Source: Thermoactinospora rubra (lineage in GTDB: Bacteria > Actinomycetota > Actinomycetes > Streptosporangiales > Streptosporangiaceae). Taken from it: 64,000 bases of DNA. Every line of letters begins with the position of its first letter. The stretch's first letter is position 1. Made by a program: the position numbers and the translations under genes. Shown one piece after another: positions 10,457-18,138 of the stretch. The notes under the pieces are model-generated. The model ran no database searches. It saw only the letters and a list, made by a program, of their open reading frames with translations, and had not been told where the DNA came from. The DNA is taken from the NCBI RefSeq assembly GCF_002093975.1, contig NZ_MSZZ01000024.1, positions 124,001-188,000 of the forward strand. Reading direction: 5' to 3'.

Positions 10457-10534
10457 TCGCCGAAAGGCGAAGGCCGCAGAAGGGAAAGGCCACCGAAAGG
10501 AAAAGCCACCAAGGAAAGGGCGCGGAAAGGCGAA

Positions 10535-10574
10535 GGCTCGGTTCACCGGGCGACACCGTCCGGTGAACCGAGCC
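10535..10574. terminator. Bidirectional 15-bp hairpin terminator
   Basis: GGCTCGGTTCACCGG (10535-10549) pairs perfectly with 10560-10574 around a 10-nt loop. It lies between convergent genes (the 49-residue ORF and the response regulator) and follows a run of short AAAGGC/GAAAGG-type direct repeats (10457-10534). Confidence 0.85.
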
Positions 10575-10629
10575 AGGCGCAGGCGTGGGCGCTGCCGTAC
10601 CCCCTAGAGCGGCAGGACCCCGTGCGGCC

Positions 10630-11316
10630 TCAGGTGATCTCGAGCATCCGTTCGCGCACCGCGTAGACCACGGCCTCCATCCGGGAGTGCAGCTGGAGCT
10701 TGTCCAGGATGTTGCGGACGTGGTTCTTCACGGTGTTCTCGGAGATGAACAGCTGCTTGGCGATCTCGCGGTTGTTCATGCCCTTGGCGACCAGGCGCAG
10801 GACCTCCATCTCGCGCTCGGTCAGCCGGGGGACGGGCAGCTGCGGCGGCCGTTCGGCCTCCTTGCGGCTCATCGCGGCGAACTCGTTGATGAGCTTGGCC
10901 GCCATGGCCGGGTTGATGAGCGACTGGCCGCCGTGGACGCCGCGCACGGCGTCGGGCACCTCGTCGAGCTGGACGTCCTTCAGCAGGTAGCCGGTCGCTC
11001 CCGCCTTGATGGCCTCGAAGAGATCCTCCTCCTCGTCGCTCACGGTCAGCATGATGATGCGGGTGCTCGGAACGGAGGCCTTGATGCCGCGCGTGGCCTC
11101 GATCCCGCCGCGCCTGGGCATGCGCACGTCCATCAGGACCACGTCGGGGAGGAGGCGGTCGGCCAGTTCGACCGCCTCCTGTCCGTCGCCCGCCTCGCCG
11201 ATCACCTCGATGTCGGCTTCCGCCGTCAGCGTCATCGCGAGGCTCCGCCGGATCAGCTCGTGATCGTCGACGATCAGGACCCTGATCGGCTCACGCGCCT
11301 TGTCGGATTCCCTCAC
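10630..11316 (-). CDS. Orphan NarL/LuxR-family response regulator
   Basis: The protein has 228 residues from a GTG at 11316, with GGAGG 7 nt upstream. The receiver domain shows IVDDHE (15-20), the phospho-acceptor Asp in VVLMDVRMP (Asp63), a Thr/Ser in LTVSDEEED and the Lys in GYLLKDV. A LuxR-type HTH follows, LTEREMEVLRLVAKGMNNRE to SENTVKNHVRNIL (about 160-210). No histidine kinase is adjacent. The same position between hpf and secA is, as I recall, occupied by a LuxR regulator in Streptomyces, so this is part of the conserved block. The start overlaps the stop of a 21-codon upstream ORF by the sequence GTGA, implying translational coupling. Confidence 0.93.
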   Translation of the reverse strand: MRESDKAREPIRVLIVDDHELIRRSLAMTLTAEADIEVIGEAGDGQEAVELADRLLPDVVLMDVRMPRRGGIEATRGIKASVPSTRIIMLTVSDEEEDLFEAIKAGATGYLLKDVQLDEVPDAVRGVHGGQSLINPAMAAKLINEFAAMSRKEAERPPQLPVPRLTEREMEVLRLVAKGMNNREIAKQLFISENTVKNHVRNILDKLQLHSRMEAVVYAVRERMLEIT

Positions 11317-11378
11317 GCGGCCGCCTCCGAAGAACGCGGGCACGCGCGCCCGCCGCTTCGCTCGCGGAACTCGCTCAT
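11313..11378 (-). CDS. Candidate 21-residue leader peptide overlapping the response regulator start
   Basis: An ATG at 11378 is preceded by a strong GAGGAGGAG at 3-4 nt. The frame runs 21 codons (MSEFRERSGGRACPRSSEAA and a final Ala) and ends in a TGA at 11315-11313, which overlaps the GTG of the response regulator as GTGA. The ribosome-binding site is better than that of the regulator itself. The peptide has no similarity I recognise. Its arrangement suggests coupled or leader-controlled translation. Alternatively it could be the remnant of a longer N-terminus in another frame. Confidence 0.5.
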   Translation of the reverse strand: MSEFRERSGGRACPRSSEAAA

Positions 11379-11484
11379 GTCTCCTCCTCGTGGGGGGCCA
11401 GAGCCGTTGAACCGCCATCATGGCACGGGTTTTGCGGTTCTTGGGTGGTCGAGAGGATCTTCTTGACGGGCGGGCCGGGCGGGC

Positions 11485-12156
11485 TCAGGGCTCGACGAGC
11501 CGCAACACCCCGTAGTTGTAGCCGCGCCGCCTGTACACGACGCTCGGATGCCCGCTTTCCTTGTCGCGGAAGAGGTAGAAGTCGTGGCCGACCAGCTCCA
11601 TCTCCAGGAGCGCCTGGTCGATGGTCATGGGTTCGGCCTTGTGGAACTTCTCGCGCACGATGAGGGGGCCCTCGCCCTCCATCTCGATCGGCACGACGTC
11701 GTCGTACTGCTTCTCGTCCGGAGCGTAGTCCTCGGGCTCCGGCTCGGCCTTGCGGGGGGCTGCTGACTCGGGCACGAGCTGGGCCTTGTCGGGCGGCCCG
11801 GCCAGGAGTGAGGCGGACAGCTCGCCGATGGACGGCGTGGCGTGGCTGCCGTGGTGGACCTTGCGGCGGTCGGCGAGTTTGCGAAGGCGGCTCTCCAGCT
11901 TGTCGAGGGCCATGTCGAGCGCGGCGAAGCGATCGTCGGCGGAGGCCTCGGCCCGGATGGCCGGACCGCGGCAGTGGATGGTGAGCTCCACACGCTCGCG
12001 CTGGTCGGCGAGGCGTGGGTTGCGTTCCTTGGACACCTCCACGTCCACTCGGATGAGCTTGTTGTTCAGACGCTCGATCCTGGCCAGCTTGGTCGTCACG
12101 TGGTCTCGGAACCGATCACTCACTCCTGTGTGCCGGCCCTTGACGATGATGTCCAT
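11485..12156 (-). CDS. hpf: Long-form ribosome hibernation-promoting factor (HPF/RaiA)
   Basis: This 223-residue protein has the two-part layout of long HPF. The N-terminal S30AE domain (about 1-100) starts MDIIVKGRHTGVSDRFRDHV and binds the decoding site of idle 30S subunits. A variable linker rich in Pro and Glu (about 105-160) follows, then the C-terminal dimerisation domain (KQYDDVVPIEMEGEGPLIVR to the end) that joins two ribosomes into 100S particles. The ATG is preceded by AAGGGGGG at 7 nt. It lies between comF and the LuxR regulator in the conserved secA block. The long upstream gap carries a probable MtrA box, so stress or developmental control is likely. Confidence 0.96.
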   Translation of the reverse strand: MDIIVKGRHTGVSDRFRDHVTTKLARIERLNNKLIRVDVEVSKERNPRLADQRERVELTIHCRGPAIRAEASADDRFAALDMALDKLESRLRKLADRRKVHHGSHATPSIGELSASLLAGPPDKAQLVPESAAPRKAEPEPEDYAPDEKQYDDVVPIEMEGEGPLIVREKFHKAEPMTIDQALLEMELVGHDFYLFRDKESGHPSVVYRRRGYNYGVLRLVEP

Positions 12157-12239
12157 GCAACAACCCCCCTTCGTCTAGCGACTGCGGAAGAGCGCCCGAC
12201 GACGCGCCTTGCCCAGCAAGGGACTTCCTCTCCTTTACC

Positions 12240-12255
12240 GTTACCCTCCTGTTGC
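12240..12255. promoter_or_regulatory. Probable MtrA box upstream of hpf
   Basis: GTTAC (12240-12244), six bases, then GTTGC (12251-12255) forms an 11-bp-period direct repeat that differs at one base from the GTTAC-N6-GTTAC (GTAAC-N6-GTAAC) pattern reported for MtrA. It lies about 85-100 bp upstream of the hpf ATG. mtrA itself is in the same block. Confidence 0.45.
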
Positions 12256-12499
12256 CCAGATGCAACCTTCAGGCGCGGTGTCATCAGGAGACTCATGAGC
12301 ACCCGTTCGGCCGACCTGGTCTTCGACCCCACATCCGCCTGCTGAGGGTTTCGCAGCTCTGGCGCCACTACCGCCCTTCTCTTCTGACGGGGGACATCTG
12401 GACCCCCGGGAAGGCAGGACTTACCCCTAAGCCGCACCGTGATCGGTCGACGAAGAGTCGCCTTACGTGGGCCGTTTCGCCTGCGGCTGGCATCGGCTA

Positions 12500-12524
12500 G
12501 CAGAGCCGGGACTGCCGGCTCTGC
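12500..12524. terminator. Perfect 10-bp hairpin in the comF-hpf gap
   Basis: GCAGAGCCGG (12500-12509) pairs with 12515-12524 around a 5-nt loop. It is 257 bp past the comF stop in the direction of transcription, with no T-tract, so a terminator role is tentative. Confidence 0.4.
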
Positions 12525-12781
12525 GCAACCACGGACCCGAACGGGTGCCATGTCAGAACGCTATCCGCATCGGCGGGGAATGTCAGCCTGGCGATCGAGC
12601 GAACGATCACTTTGCGTGAGGTCGGTGCGCGTTACGGCCTGCACCTCGTGCCCGGTTTCGGGGGATTCGCTCCCGGCGACGCCCTGCGGTCCAGCATGGT
12701 GAGCTGGAGAACCGGGCTTGACCGGATAGGCAGGTATGGCGCGTGGGTGAGCCGCGAAAGAAGATCTTCTTTTACCGACGG

Positions 12782-13567
12782 TCACCGTCGGGAATTTCGC
12801 GACCTCCGGCGTGTCGCCGCCACCGTGACGGCGAGCGGGACCGCCACGCCCGCCGCCCGCAGGGCCCTGGCGGCTTCCGCGATGGTGGCCCCTGTCGTGA
12901 CCACGTCGTCCACGAGCACGGCCCTGGCGGCGCCGACAGGATGGGCCACGCGCAGCGAGCCGTGGAGGTTGGCCGCCCGGCGGGCCGCGGTGAGCCCGGC
13001 CTGGTCGCCGACCGGCCTGGCCTGGGCGAGCACCGGCCGCGCCGCCACCGCCCGGCCCGTACGGCACAGCAGCCCGGCCGCCCGCGCGGCGAGCTCGCCC
13101 ACCGGATCGTGGCCGCGGCTTCGCAGGGTACGGCTCGCGCTCGGCACCGGCACGAGGACGAGAGGCGCCTTGGAGGTGATGGGGCGTCCAGAGGCCACGG
13201 CCCGGTCGGCGGCTATAGGCGAGCCGAGGGCCGTGAGCGGGCTGAGGGCCGCGGGTGGGCTGACGCCCGTGGACGAGCCGAGGGCCGTGGGTGAGTGCAG
13301 CGCCTCGGCCAGCGTGAAGGCCAGCGCCTCGGCCAGGGGTGCGGCCAGGCTGGTGCGGCCGCGCTCCTTGTAGGCGAGGATGGCCCGCTTGACCGGTCCG
13401 GCGTAGTCGGCCGCCGACCAGCACACCGGCAGGCCGGGCGGGCACGGCTCCGGCATCCGGCGGGCCGGAGCCGGGCACAGGCACGCCTCGCACAGCGCCA
13501 CGCCGCGCAGGCCGCAGCCGCCGACGCAGGTCTGCGGCGCCAGCAGGTCGAGCAAGGCGGTCAGCAC
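12782..13567 (-). CDS. ComF-family phosphoribosyltransferase-like protein
   Basis: This 261-residue protein has a short N-terminal Cys cluster (CVGGCGLRGVALCEACLCP, residues 14-32) of zinc-ribbon type, then a type I phosphoribosyltransferase fold. The PRPP-binding loop is clear as AVLVDDVVTTGATI (about 216-229). ComF proteins take part in DNA uptake in competent bacteria, but most actinobacterial members have no tested function. A low-complexity stretch between residues 95 and 130 (repeats of PTALGSS/PLTALGSP type) is unusual. The 63-residue spacing around it suggests an expanded loop. The GTG start has no obvious ribosome-binding site. The gene follows lpqB, as in mycobacteria. Confidence 0.85.
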   Translation of the reverse strand: MLTALLDLLAPQTCVGGCGLRGVALCEACLCPAPARRMPEPCPPGLPVCWSAADYAGPVKRAILAYKERGRTSLAAPLAEALAFTLAEALHSPTALGSSTGVSPPAALSPLTALGSPIAADRAVASGRPITSKAPLVLVPVPSASRTLRSRGHDPVGELAARAAGLLCRTGRAVAARPVLAQARPVGDQAGLTAARRAANLHGSLRVAHPVGAARAVLVDDVVTTGATIAEAARALRAAGVAVPLAVTVAATRRRSRNSRR

Positions 13568-13587
13568 GGTGGACCAGTGTGCCGGAC

Positions 13588-13669
13588 AGGACCGACAGTC
13601 GCGCCGTAAAACCGGAGGCCGTCCCAGGCAAGGCCAACAGCGGCACCGCCAGGACCGGCAGTCGCGCCG
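13588..13669. repeat. Two 19-bp direct repeats upstream of comF
   Basis: AGGACCGACAGTCGCGCCG (13588-13606) recurs with one mismatch at 13651-13669, 63 bp apart, and a degenerate third trace follows (GGGCGACAG at 13676). All lie in the 132-bp gap between the lpqB stop and the comF start. Confidence 0.6.
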
Positions 13670-13699
13670 GGCAAGGGCGACAGCCCCTCAAGGGAGCCG

Positions 13700-15430
13700 C
13701 TATGGCCGCTCCGACAGGAAGGCCGGATAGGCGGGCAGGCCCTCCTTGATGTTCCCCAGCGGCTCCAGCTTCTGGGTGGAGTCGAGCTCCAGCACCCGCG
13801 TGTCGGTGCCGACGAGCGTGCGCCCGCCGAAGGAGGCGATGGAGTTGGCGTCCTTGATGGTCCCGCCGACGTTCTGCATGGGCCCGGTCACCAGGTGGAC
13901 GCGGGTGATCGCCTGGTCGGTCAGCACGAGCAGCTGCTCGACGTTCTCCCAGGCCACATCGACGATCTCCTCCCTGTCCTTGCTGGCCTTGGCCTCCAGG
14001 AGCTTGCGGAAGTTGCCGACCTGCCCCGGGAGGATCGTGCCGACCTGCACGGACTGGCCCTGCCCCGCGTCGCGGGCGATGATCGCCAGCCGTACGCCGT
14101 CGCGGGCGAACTTGATCCGCTCGACCGTCTCGCCGGTCAGCGTCGGCGCGGGGATCTGGGTGGGCTGCTGCCCGCCGCCCTGGGGGTCGAAGCGCAGGAA
14201 GGTCTGGCGTGCCGGGTCGTAGGTCCACAGCGTGCCGTCGGGCCGCCAGGCGGGCGAGACCAGGCCGGTGCCCCGGATCCACAGCCGCCACTGGCTGTCC
14301 TGGTGGACCCAGATCCCGTCGGAGCCCGACACGGCGATCCGCGCGCCGTCGGCGGAGACCGCGGGGTCCTTGAAGTCGGGACGCGGCTGCATCCCGCGCG
14401 GGACCCAGTCGGAGAACTCCTTGCGCGGCTCCTGTTCGCGCAGCACGGCGCCGTCGCGCAGCACGTAGGCGTTGGCGAGCAGGGGCTGGGGCTGGGACGG
14501 CTGGTAGTCGCTCGGGCTGATCGTGAGCGGGCTGGTGCCGTAGAACGGTTCGCCGTCGTGGAGGACCTCGATGACGCGGCCGTTGACCTGGTTGCGCAGG
14601 CTGGCCCCGAGCTGGACCTTCAGCCCCTCGGGGTTGCCGATGCGGTCGGGGTCGAAGGCGCCGCCCAGGTCGACCACGACGGCCTCGCCGCGTTTCTGCA
14701 CCGACAGCACGCGGGTCCCGGGAGGCAGCGCGCTGTGGACGGCGTCGCGCAGCGCCTCGCTGGGCCCCTGCGCCAGGCGGGCGACGATGCCCTCGGCCAG
14801 GTTCTCGGTCGGCTTGCGGCGGATCTTCACCAGGTCGAGGACCGGGTTGTCGTTGTTGTCCAGGTAGTAGAGCTTGGCGTCCTCGTAGGAGCGCTCGACG
14901 TCGGCCGCGGTCAGCAGCAGCCCGTCGAAGCTGAGCCCTGAGACCACATACCCCTGGTCGCGCGTCTTGTCGAGGGTGACCCAGCGGCTGAACGGCGAAG
15001 GGGCCGTCATGGGGACGTAGCGGCCGTCGGCCCGGATCTCGGCGATGATGTTGCCGGAGATCTGGACGCGCGCCTCGGCGTCGGGCGGGCCGGACAGCTT
15101 GACCTCGAGCTGGTCCAGCACCGACACGGGCACGTGCGGGTTCCAGTCTTTGCGCGCCTGCGGGGTGAGGTACCTCCACAGGGTCTTGTCCTGCCCCTCG
15201 TCCGCGTAGGCGGCCATCGCGGCCTGCATGCCCATGACGACCTGGTCGGGCCGCCACTCCGGACGCGGCTTCGTGGGCACCAGGCGCTGGAACGACCCGC
15301 CGAGCGCGGCCCCCGCGTCGGCGGCGTCCGGCGCGATGGGCGCGCTGCTCAGCGGGATGACCGAGCAGCCCGCCCCGCCGACCGCCACGCAGACGGCCAG
15401 GGCCACGGCGGTCATCCGGCTACTCCGCAT
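13700..15430 (-). CDS. lpqB: Lipoprotein LpqB, partner of the MtrAB system
   Basis: This 576-residue protein has a lipoprotein signal peptide with lipobox VGGAGC (lipidated Cys about residue 22). An N-terminal domain is followed by a GerMN (sporulation/germination) domain, recognisable around YYLDNNDNPVLDLVKIRRKP to VVVDLGGAFD (about 190-260). A C-terminal beta-propeller-like domain covers about 330-576 (SADGARIAVSGSDGIWVHQ, SPAWRPDGTLWTYDP). In mycobacteria LpqB modulates MtrB and affects cell division and motility. The start codon overlaps the mtrB stop by 11 bp, so the three genes form one operon mtrA-mtrB-lpqB. Confidence 0.95.
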   Translation of the reverse strand: MRSSRMTAVALAVCVAVGGAGCSVIPLSSAPIAPDAADAGAALGGSFQRLVPTKPRPEWRPDQVVMGMQAAMAAYADEGQDKTLWRYLTPQARKDWNPHVPVSVLDQLEVKLSGPPDAEARVQISGNIIAEIRADGRYVPMTAPSPFSRWVTLDKTRDQGYVVSGLSFDGLLLTAADVERSYEDAKLYYLDNNDNPVLDLVKIRRKPTENLAEGIVARLAQGPSEALRDAVHSALPPGTRVLSVQKRGEAVVVDLGGAFDPDRIGNPEGLKVQLGASLRNQVNGRVIEVLHDGEPFYGTSPLTISPSDYQPSQPQPLLANAYVLRDGAVLREQEPRKEFSDWVPRGMQPRPDFKDPAVSADGARIAVSGSDGIWVHQDSQWRLWIRGTGLVSPAWRPDGTLWTYDPARQTFLRFDPQGGGQQPTQIPAPTLTGETVERIKFARDGVRLAIIARDAGQGQSVQVGTILPGQVGNFRKLLEAKASKDREEIVDVAWENVEQLLVLTDQAITRVHLVTGPMQNVGGTIKDANSIASFGGRTLVGTDTRVLELDSTQKLEPLGNIKEGLPAYPAFLSERP

Positions 15431-17177
15431 GGACGACCCCCTCGTCCGAGGGCGCGGGGCCGGGGGCGGGACCGGCGGCGGGGCTGGAGGTGGCCGGCGC
15501 CAGGACGGGCGTGATGTGCCCGCGCCAGGTGCGGCGGATCTGGATCTCCGGCGGCTCCAGCGGCAGCGGCGAGCCCTTCAGCTCCACGCTGGAGTCGCGC
15601 GGCAGCGTCAGGCGGAACTGCGAGCCCTCGCCGGGCTGCCCCCACGCCTGCAGCCAGCCGCCGTGGAGGGTGGCGTCCTCGCGGGAGATGGCCAGGCCCA
15701 GCCCGGTGCCGCCGATGGTCCTGGCCCGCGAGGGGTCGGCGCGCCAGAACCGGTCGAAGACCATGTTCTCCTCGCCGGGCTTCAACCCCACCCCGTGGTC
15801 CCGTACGGCTACCGCCACGGCGTCGCGGTCGGCGCCCACGGTGACCACGATGTCCTTGCCCTCGCCGTGCTCGATGGCGTTGAAGAGCAGGTTGCGCAGG
15901 ATCCGCTCCACGCGCCGGGCGTCGATCTCGGCCATGCACGGCTCGTTGGGCAGGCGCAGGTCGAAGCGGGTGGAGTGGCGCTCGGCCAGGGCGACGGAGT
16001 CGTCGACGGCGCGCAGCACGACGTCGCGGATGTCGGTCTGCTCCAGGTCGAGCGTGGCGGCGCCCGCGTCGTAGCGGCTGATCTCCAGCAGGTCGGCCAG
16101 CATCGACTCGAACCGCTCCAACTGGGCCTGCATGAGCTCGGCCGAGCGGGCGACCATGGGGTCGAAGTCCTCGCGGGCGTCGTAGATGAGGTCGGCCGCC
16201 ATGCGGACCGTCGTCAGCGGGGTGCGCAGCTCGTGGGAGACGTCGGAGACGAACTGGCGCTGGACCTGCGACAGCTCCTCCAGCTGGTGGATCTTCAGCG
16301 CCAGGTTGGCGGCCATCTCGTTGAAGGAGGTGGCCAGGCGGGCCAGGTCGTCCTCGCCGCGCACCTTCAGCCGCTCGTCGAGCTGCCCGGCGGCCAGGCG
16401 TTCGGCGGCCTGCCGCGCCAGCCGTACCGGGACCACGACCTGGCGGGTGACCAGCGAGGCGATGGCGGCCAGGAGCAGCACCAGGCCCAGGCCGACCAGG
16501 ACGAGCACCTGGCGCACCGCGGACAGGGTGTCCTCCTCCGCGGTGAGCGGGGAGAAGTGGTAGACCTGGCGGCCCTCCTCCAGGACCACGCCGGTGACGA
16601 CCGAGATCTGGGTGCCGCCGCGCTCGTAGGGGACGGCGGCGATGATGCTCTTGCGCGTGGGCTCGCCCACCAGGGTCTTCTCGGCGAAGGCGTCCATGGC
16701 CGCGCGCAGTTGCGGGGGGATGCTCTGCTCGCTGACGGCGCCGGCGATGCGGGAGCCCTCGGGGTGCTCGGGGTTGAGGATGATCAGGTCGTAGCGGCGG
16801 TTCTCGTCCTCCACCGGGGAGACGGCCTTGATGGCCTGGTCGATGGCCGGCGTGTGGATCTGCCCTGGCTTGGGCGCGTCGTCCTGGTCCTCCTGGGAGA
16901 GCAGGATGTTCCTGATGGTGGCCGTGTCGTTGCGCGCGTCGCTGATCACGGAGGCCCGGCGCGGGTCGACGACCGAGTCGCTGATCTCCTGGAACAGGAA
17001 GTAGCCCAGGACGGCGACCACGGTCATCGAGATGGCCAGCGTGCTGGTGACCACCCGCATCTGCAGCGAGCTGCGCCACAGATGCCGCACCCTGCGCGCG
17101 GCACGCCTGGCCCGCCGCCGGACTCCTCCGAGAATCTGGCGGAATGTCCGTCTACGGGCCGTTGCGGCGGGAGTCAT
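15420..17177 (-). CDS. mtrB: Sensor histidine kinase MtrB
   Basis: This 585-residue membrane kinase has transmembrane helices at about 40-62 and 222-244 enclosing an extracytoplasmic sensor of about 160 residues. HAMP (about 245-298), HisKA with the phospho-acceptor His314 in SDVSHELRTPLT, and HATPase_c with the G boxes DHGVGLKPGE and GGTGLGLAIS complete the protein. A Pro-rich tail ends it. MtrB phosphorylates MtrA and senses envelope or osmotic state; it localises with the division machinery in mycobacteria. The gene follows mtrA by 20 bp and overlaps lpqB. Confidence 0.97.
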   Translation of the reverse strand: MTPAATARRRTFRQILGGVRRRARRAARRVRHLWRSSLQMRVVTSTLAISMTVVAVLGYFLFQEISDSVVDPRRASVISDARNDTATIRNILLSQEDQDDAPKPGQIHTPAIDQAIKAVSPVEDENRRYDLIILNPEHPEGSRIAGAVSEQSIPPQLRAAMDAFAEKTLVGEPTRKSIIAAVPYERGGTQISVVTGVVLEEGRQVYHFSPLTAEEDTLSAVRQVLVLVGLGLVLLLAAIASLVTRQVVVPVRLARQAAERLAAGQLDERLKVRGEDDLARLATSFNEMAANLALKIHQLEELSQVQRQFVSDVSHELRTPLTTVRMAADLIYDAREDFDPMVARSAELMQAQLERFESMLADLLEISRYDAGAATLDLEQTDIRDVVLRAVDDSVALAERHSTRFDLRLPNEPCMAEIDARRVERILRNLLFNAIEHGEGKDIVVTVGADRDAVAVAVRDHGVGLKPGEENMVFDRFWRADPSRARTIGGTGLGLAISREDATLHGGWLQAWGQPGEGSQFRLTLPRDSSVELKGSPLPLEPPEIQIRRTWRGHITPVLAPATSSPAAGPAPGPAPSDEGVVHAE

Positions 17178-17197
17178 CTCAGGGAACTACCGGCAGG

Positions 17198-17875
17198 TCA
17201 CGCCGGGCCGGCTTTGTAGCCGACGCCGCGGACGGTGACCACGATCTCGGGGTGCTCGGGGTCCTTCTCGATCTTGGCGCGGAGCCGCTGGACGTGCACG
17301 TTGACCAGGCGGGTGTCGGCCGCGTGCCGGTACCCCCACACCTGCTCCAGCAGCACCTCGCGGGTGAAGACCTGGCGCGGCTTGCGCGCCAGGGCGACGA
17401 GCAGGTCGAACTCCAGCGGCGTGAGGTTGATGGTCTCCTCGCCGCGCTTGACGGAGTGGCCCGCCACGTCGATGGTGATGTCGCCGATCTGGAGGATCTC
17501 CGGGGTCGGCTCGTCGGTGCGGCGCAGCCGCGCGCGCACCCTCGCGATGAGCTCCTTGGGCTTGAACGGCTTGACGATGTAGTCGTCGGCGCCCGACTCC
17601 AGGCCCAGCACCACGTCGATGGTGTCGCTCTTGGCCGTCAGCATCACGATGGGCACGCCGGACTCGGCCCTGATGCGGCGGCAGACGTCGATGCCGTCGG
17701 CCCCGGGCAGCATGAGGTCCAGGAGCACCAGATCGGGACGGGTCTCGCGGAACGCATCGAGGGCCTTGTCGCCGTCGGAGACAAAGGAGGGCTCGAAGCC
17801 TTCTCCGCGCAACACGATGCCGAGCATCTCGGCGAGAGCGGCGTCATCGTCGACGACCAGCACGCGACCTTTCAT
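17198..17875 (-). CDS. mtrA: Response regulator MtrA (OmpR/PhoB family)
   Basis: This 225-residue protein has an OmpR-type receiver with DDD near residue 9-11, phospho-acceptor Asp53 in LVLLDLMLPGADG, Thr in VMLTAKSD and Lys in YIVKPFKP. The winged-helix effector (about 130-223) contains LTPLEFDLLVALARKP and the recognition segment HAADTRLVNVHVQRLRAK. MtrA controls division, cell-wall hydrolase and developmental genes in actinobacteria. GAGGGG lies 2-7 nt before the ATG. The 263 bp to the divergent gene at 18139 hold its promoter, though I see no clear MtrA box there. Confidence 0.98.
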   Translation of the reverse strand: MKGRVLVVDDDAALAEMLGIVLRGEGFEPSFVSDGDKALDAFRETRPDLVLLDLMLPGADGIDVCRRIRAESGVPIVMLTAKSDTIDVVLGLESGADDYIVKPFKPKELIARVRARLRRTDEPTPEILQIGDITIDVAGHSVKRGEETINLTPLEFDLLVALARKPRQVFTREVLLEQVWGYRHAADTRLVNVHVQRLRAKIEKDPEHPEIVVTVRGVGYKAGPA

Positions 17876-18138
17876 GGCCCCTCATTCGGTTCTACGCATT
17901 GTGGGACATACAGCACGATGCAGGAAAGGGTACCCTTGCCTGCCATCTGGATGTGACGTGAGACCGTCAAAAGTCGAATCCTACGACCCTCTCCGACGTC
18001 CCGCGTTCTCCCCCGCAATCATCAGTCTGCGTTAAGCGGCGACGATTAGACCATCCCTACGCCCGGCTTGCAGAGAAACATCCTGGAATGCCCTCCCAAT
18101 AGCGCGTCTCGTCGCCGCTGCGTGCCAGGATTGGGGGT

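Larger units (their letters stand above)
12157..12781. other. 625-bp non-coding region upstream of hpf and downstream of comF
   Basis: No convincing gene is present on either strand; the open frames are short, basic and have no start signals. The right-hand part near 12500 contains a hairpin. The left part holds a direct repeat resembling an MtrA box at 12240-12255 and presumably the hpf promoter. Confidence 0.55.

Noticed and set aside
12561..15257. Minus-strand open frame of 898 codons over comF and lpqB
   Set aside because: It is Arg/Gly/Ala/Pro-rich and frame-shifted relative to two recognisable proteins, so it is a shadow.
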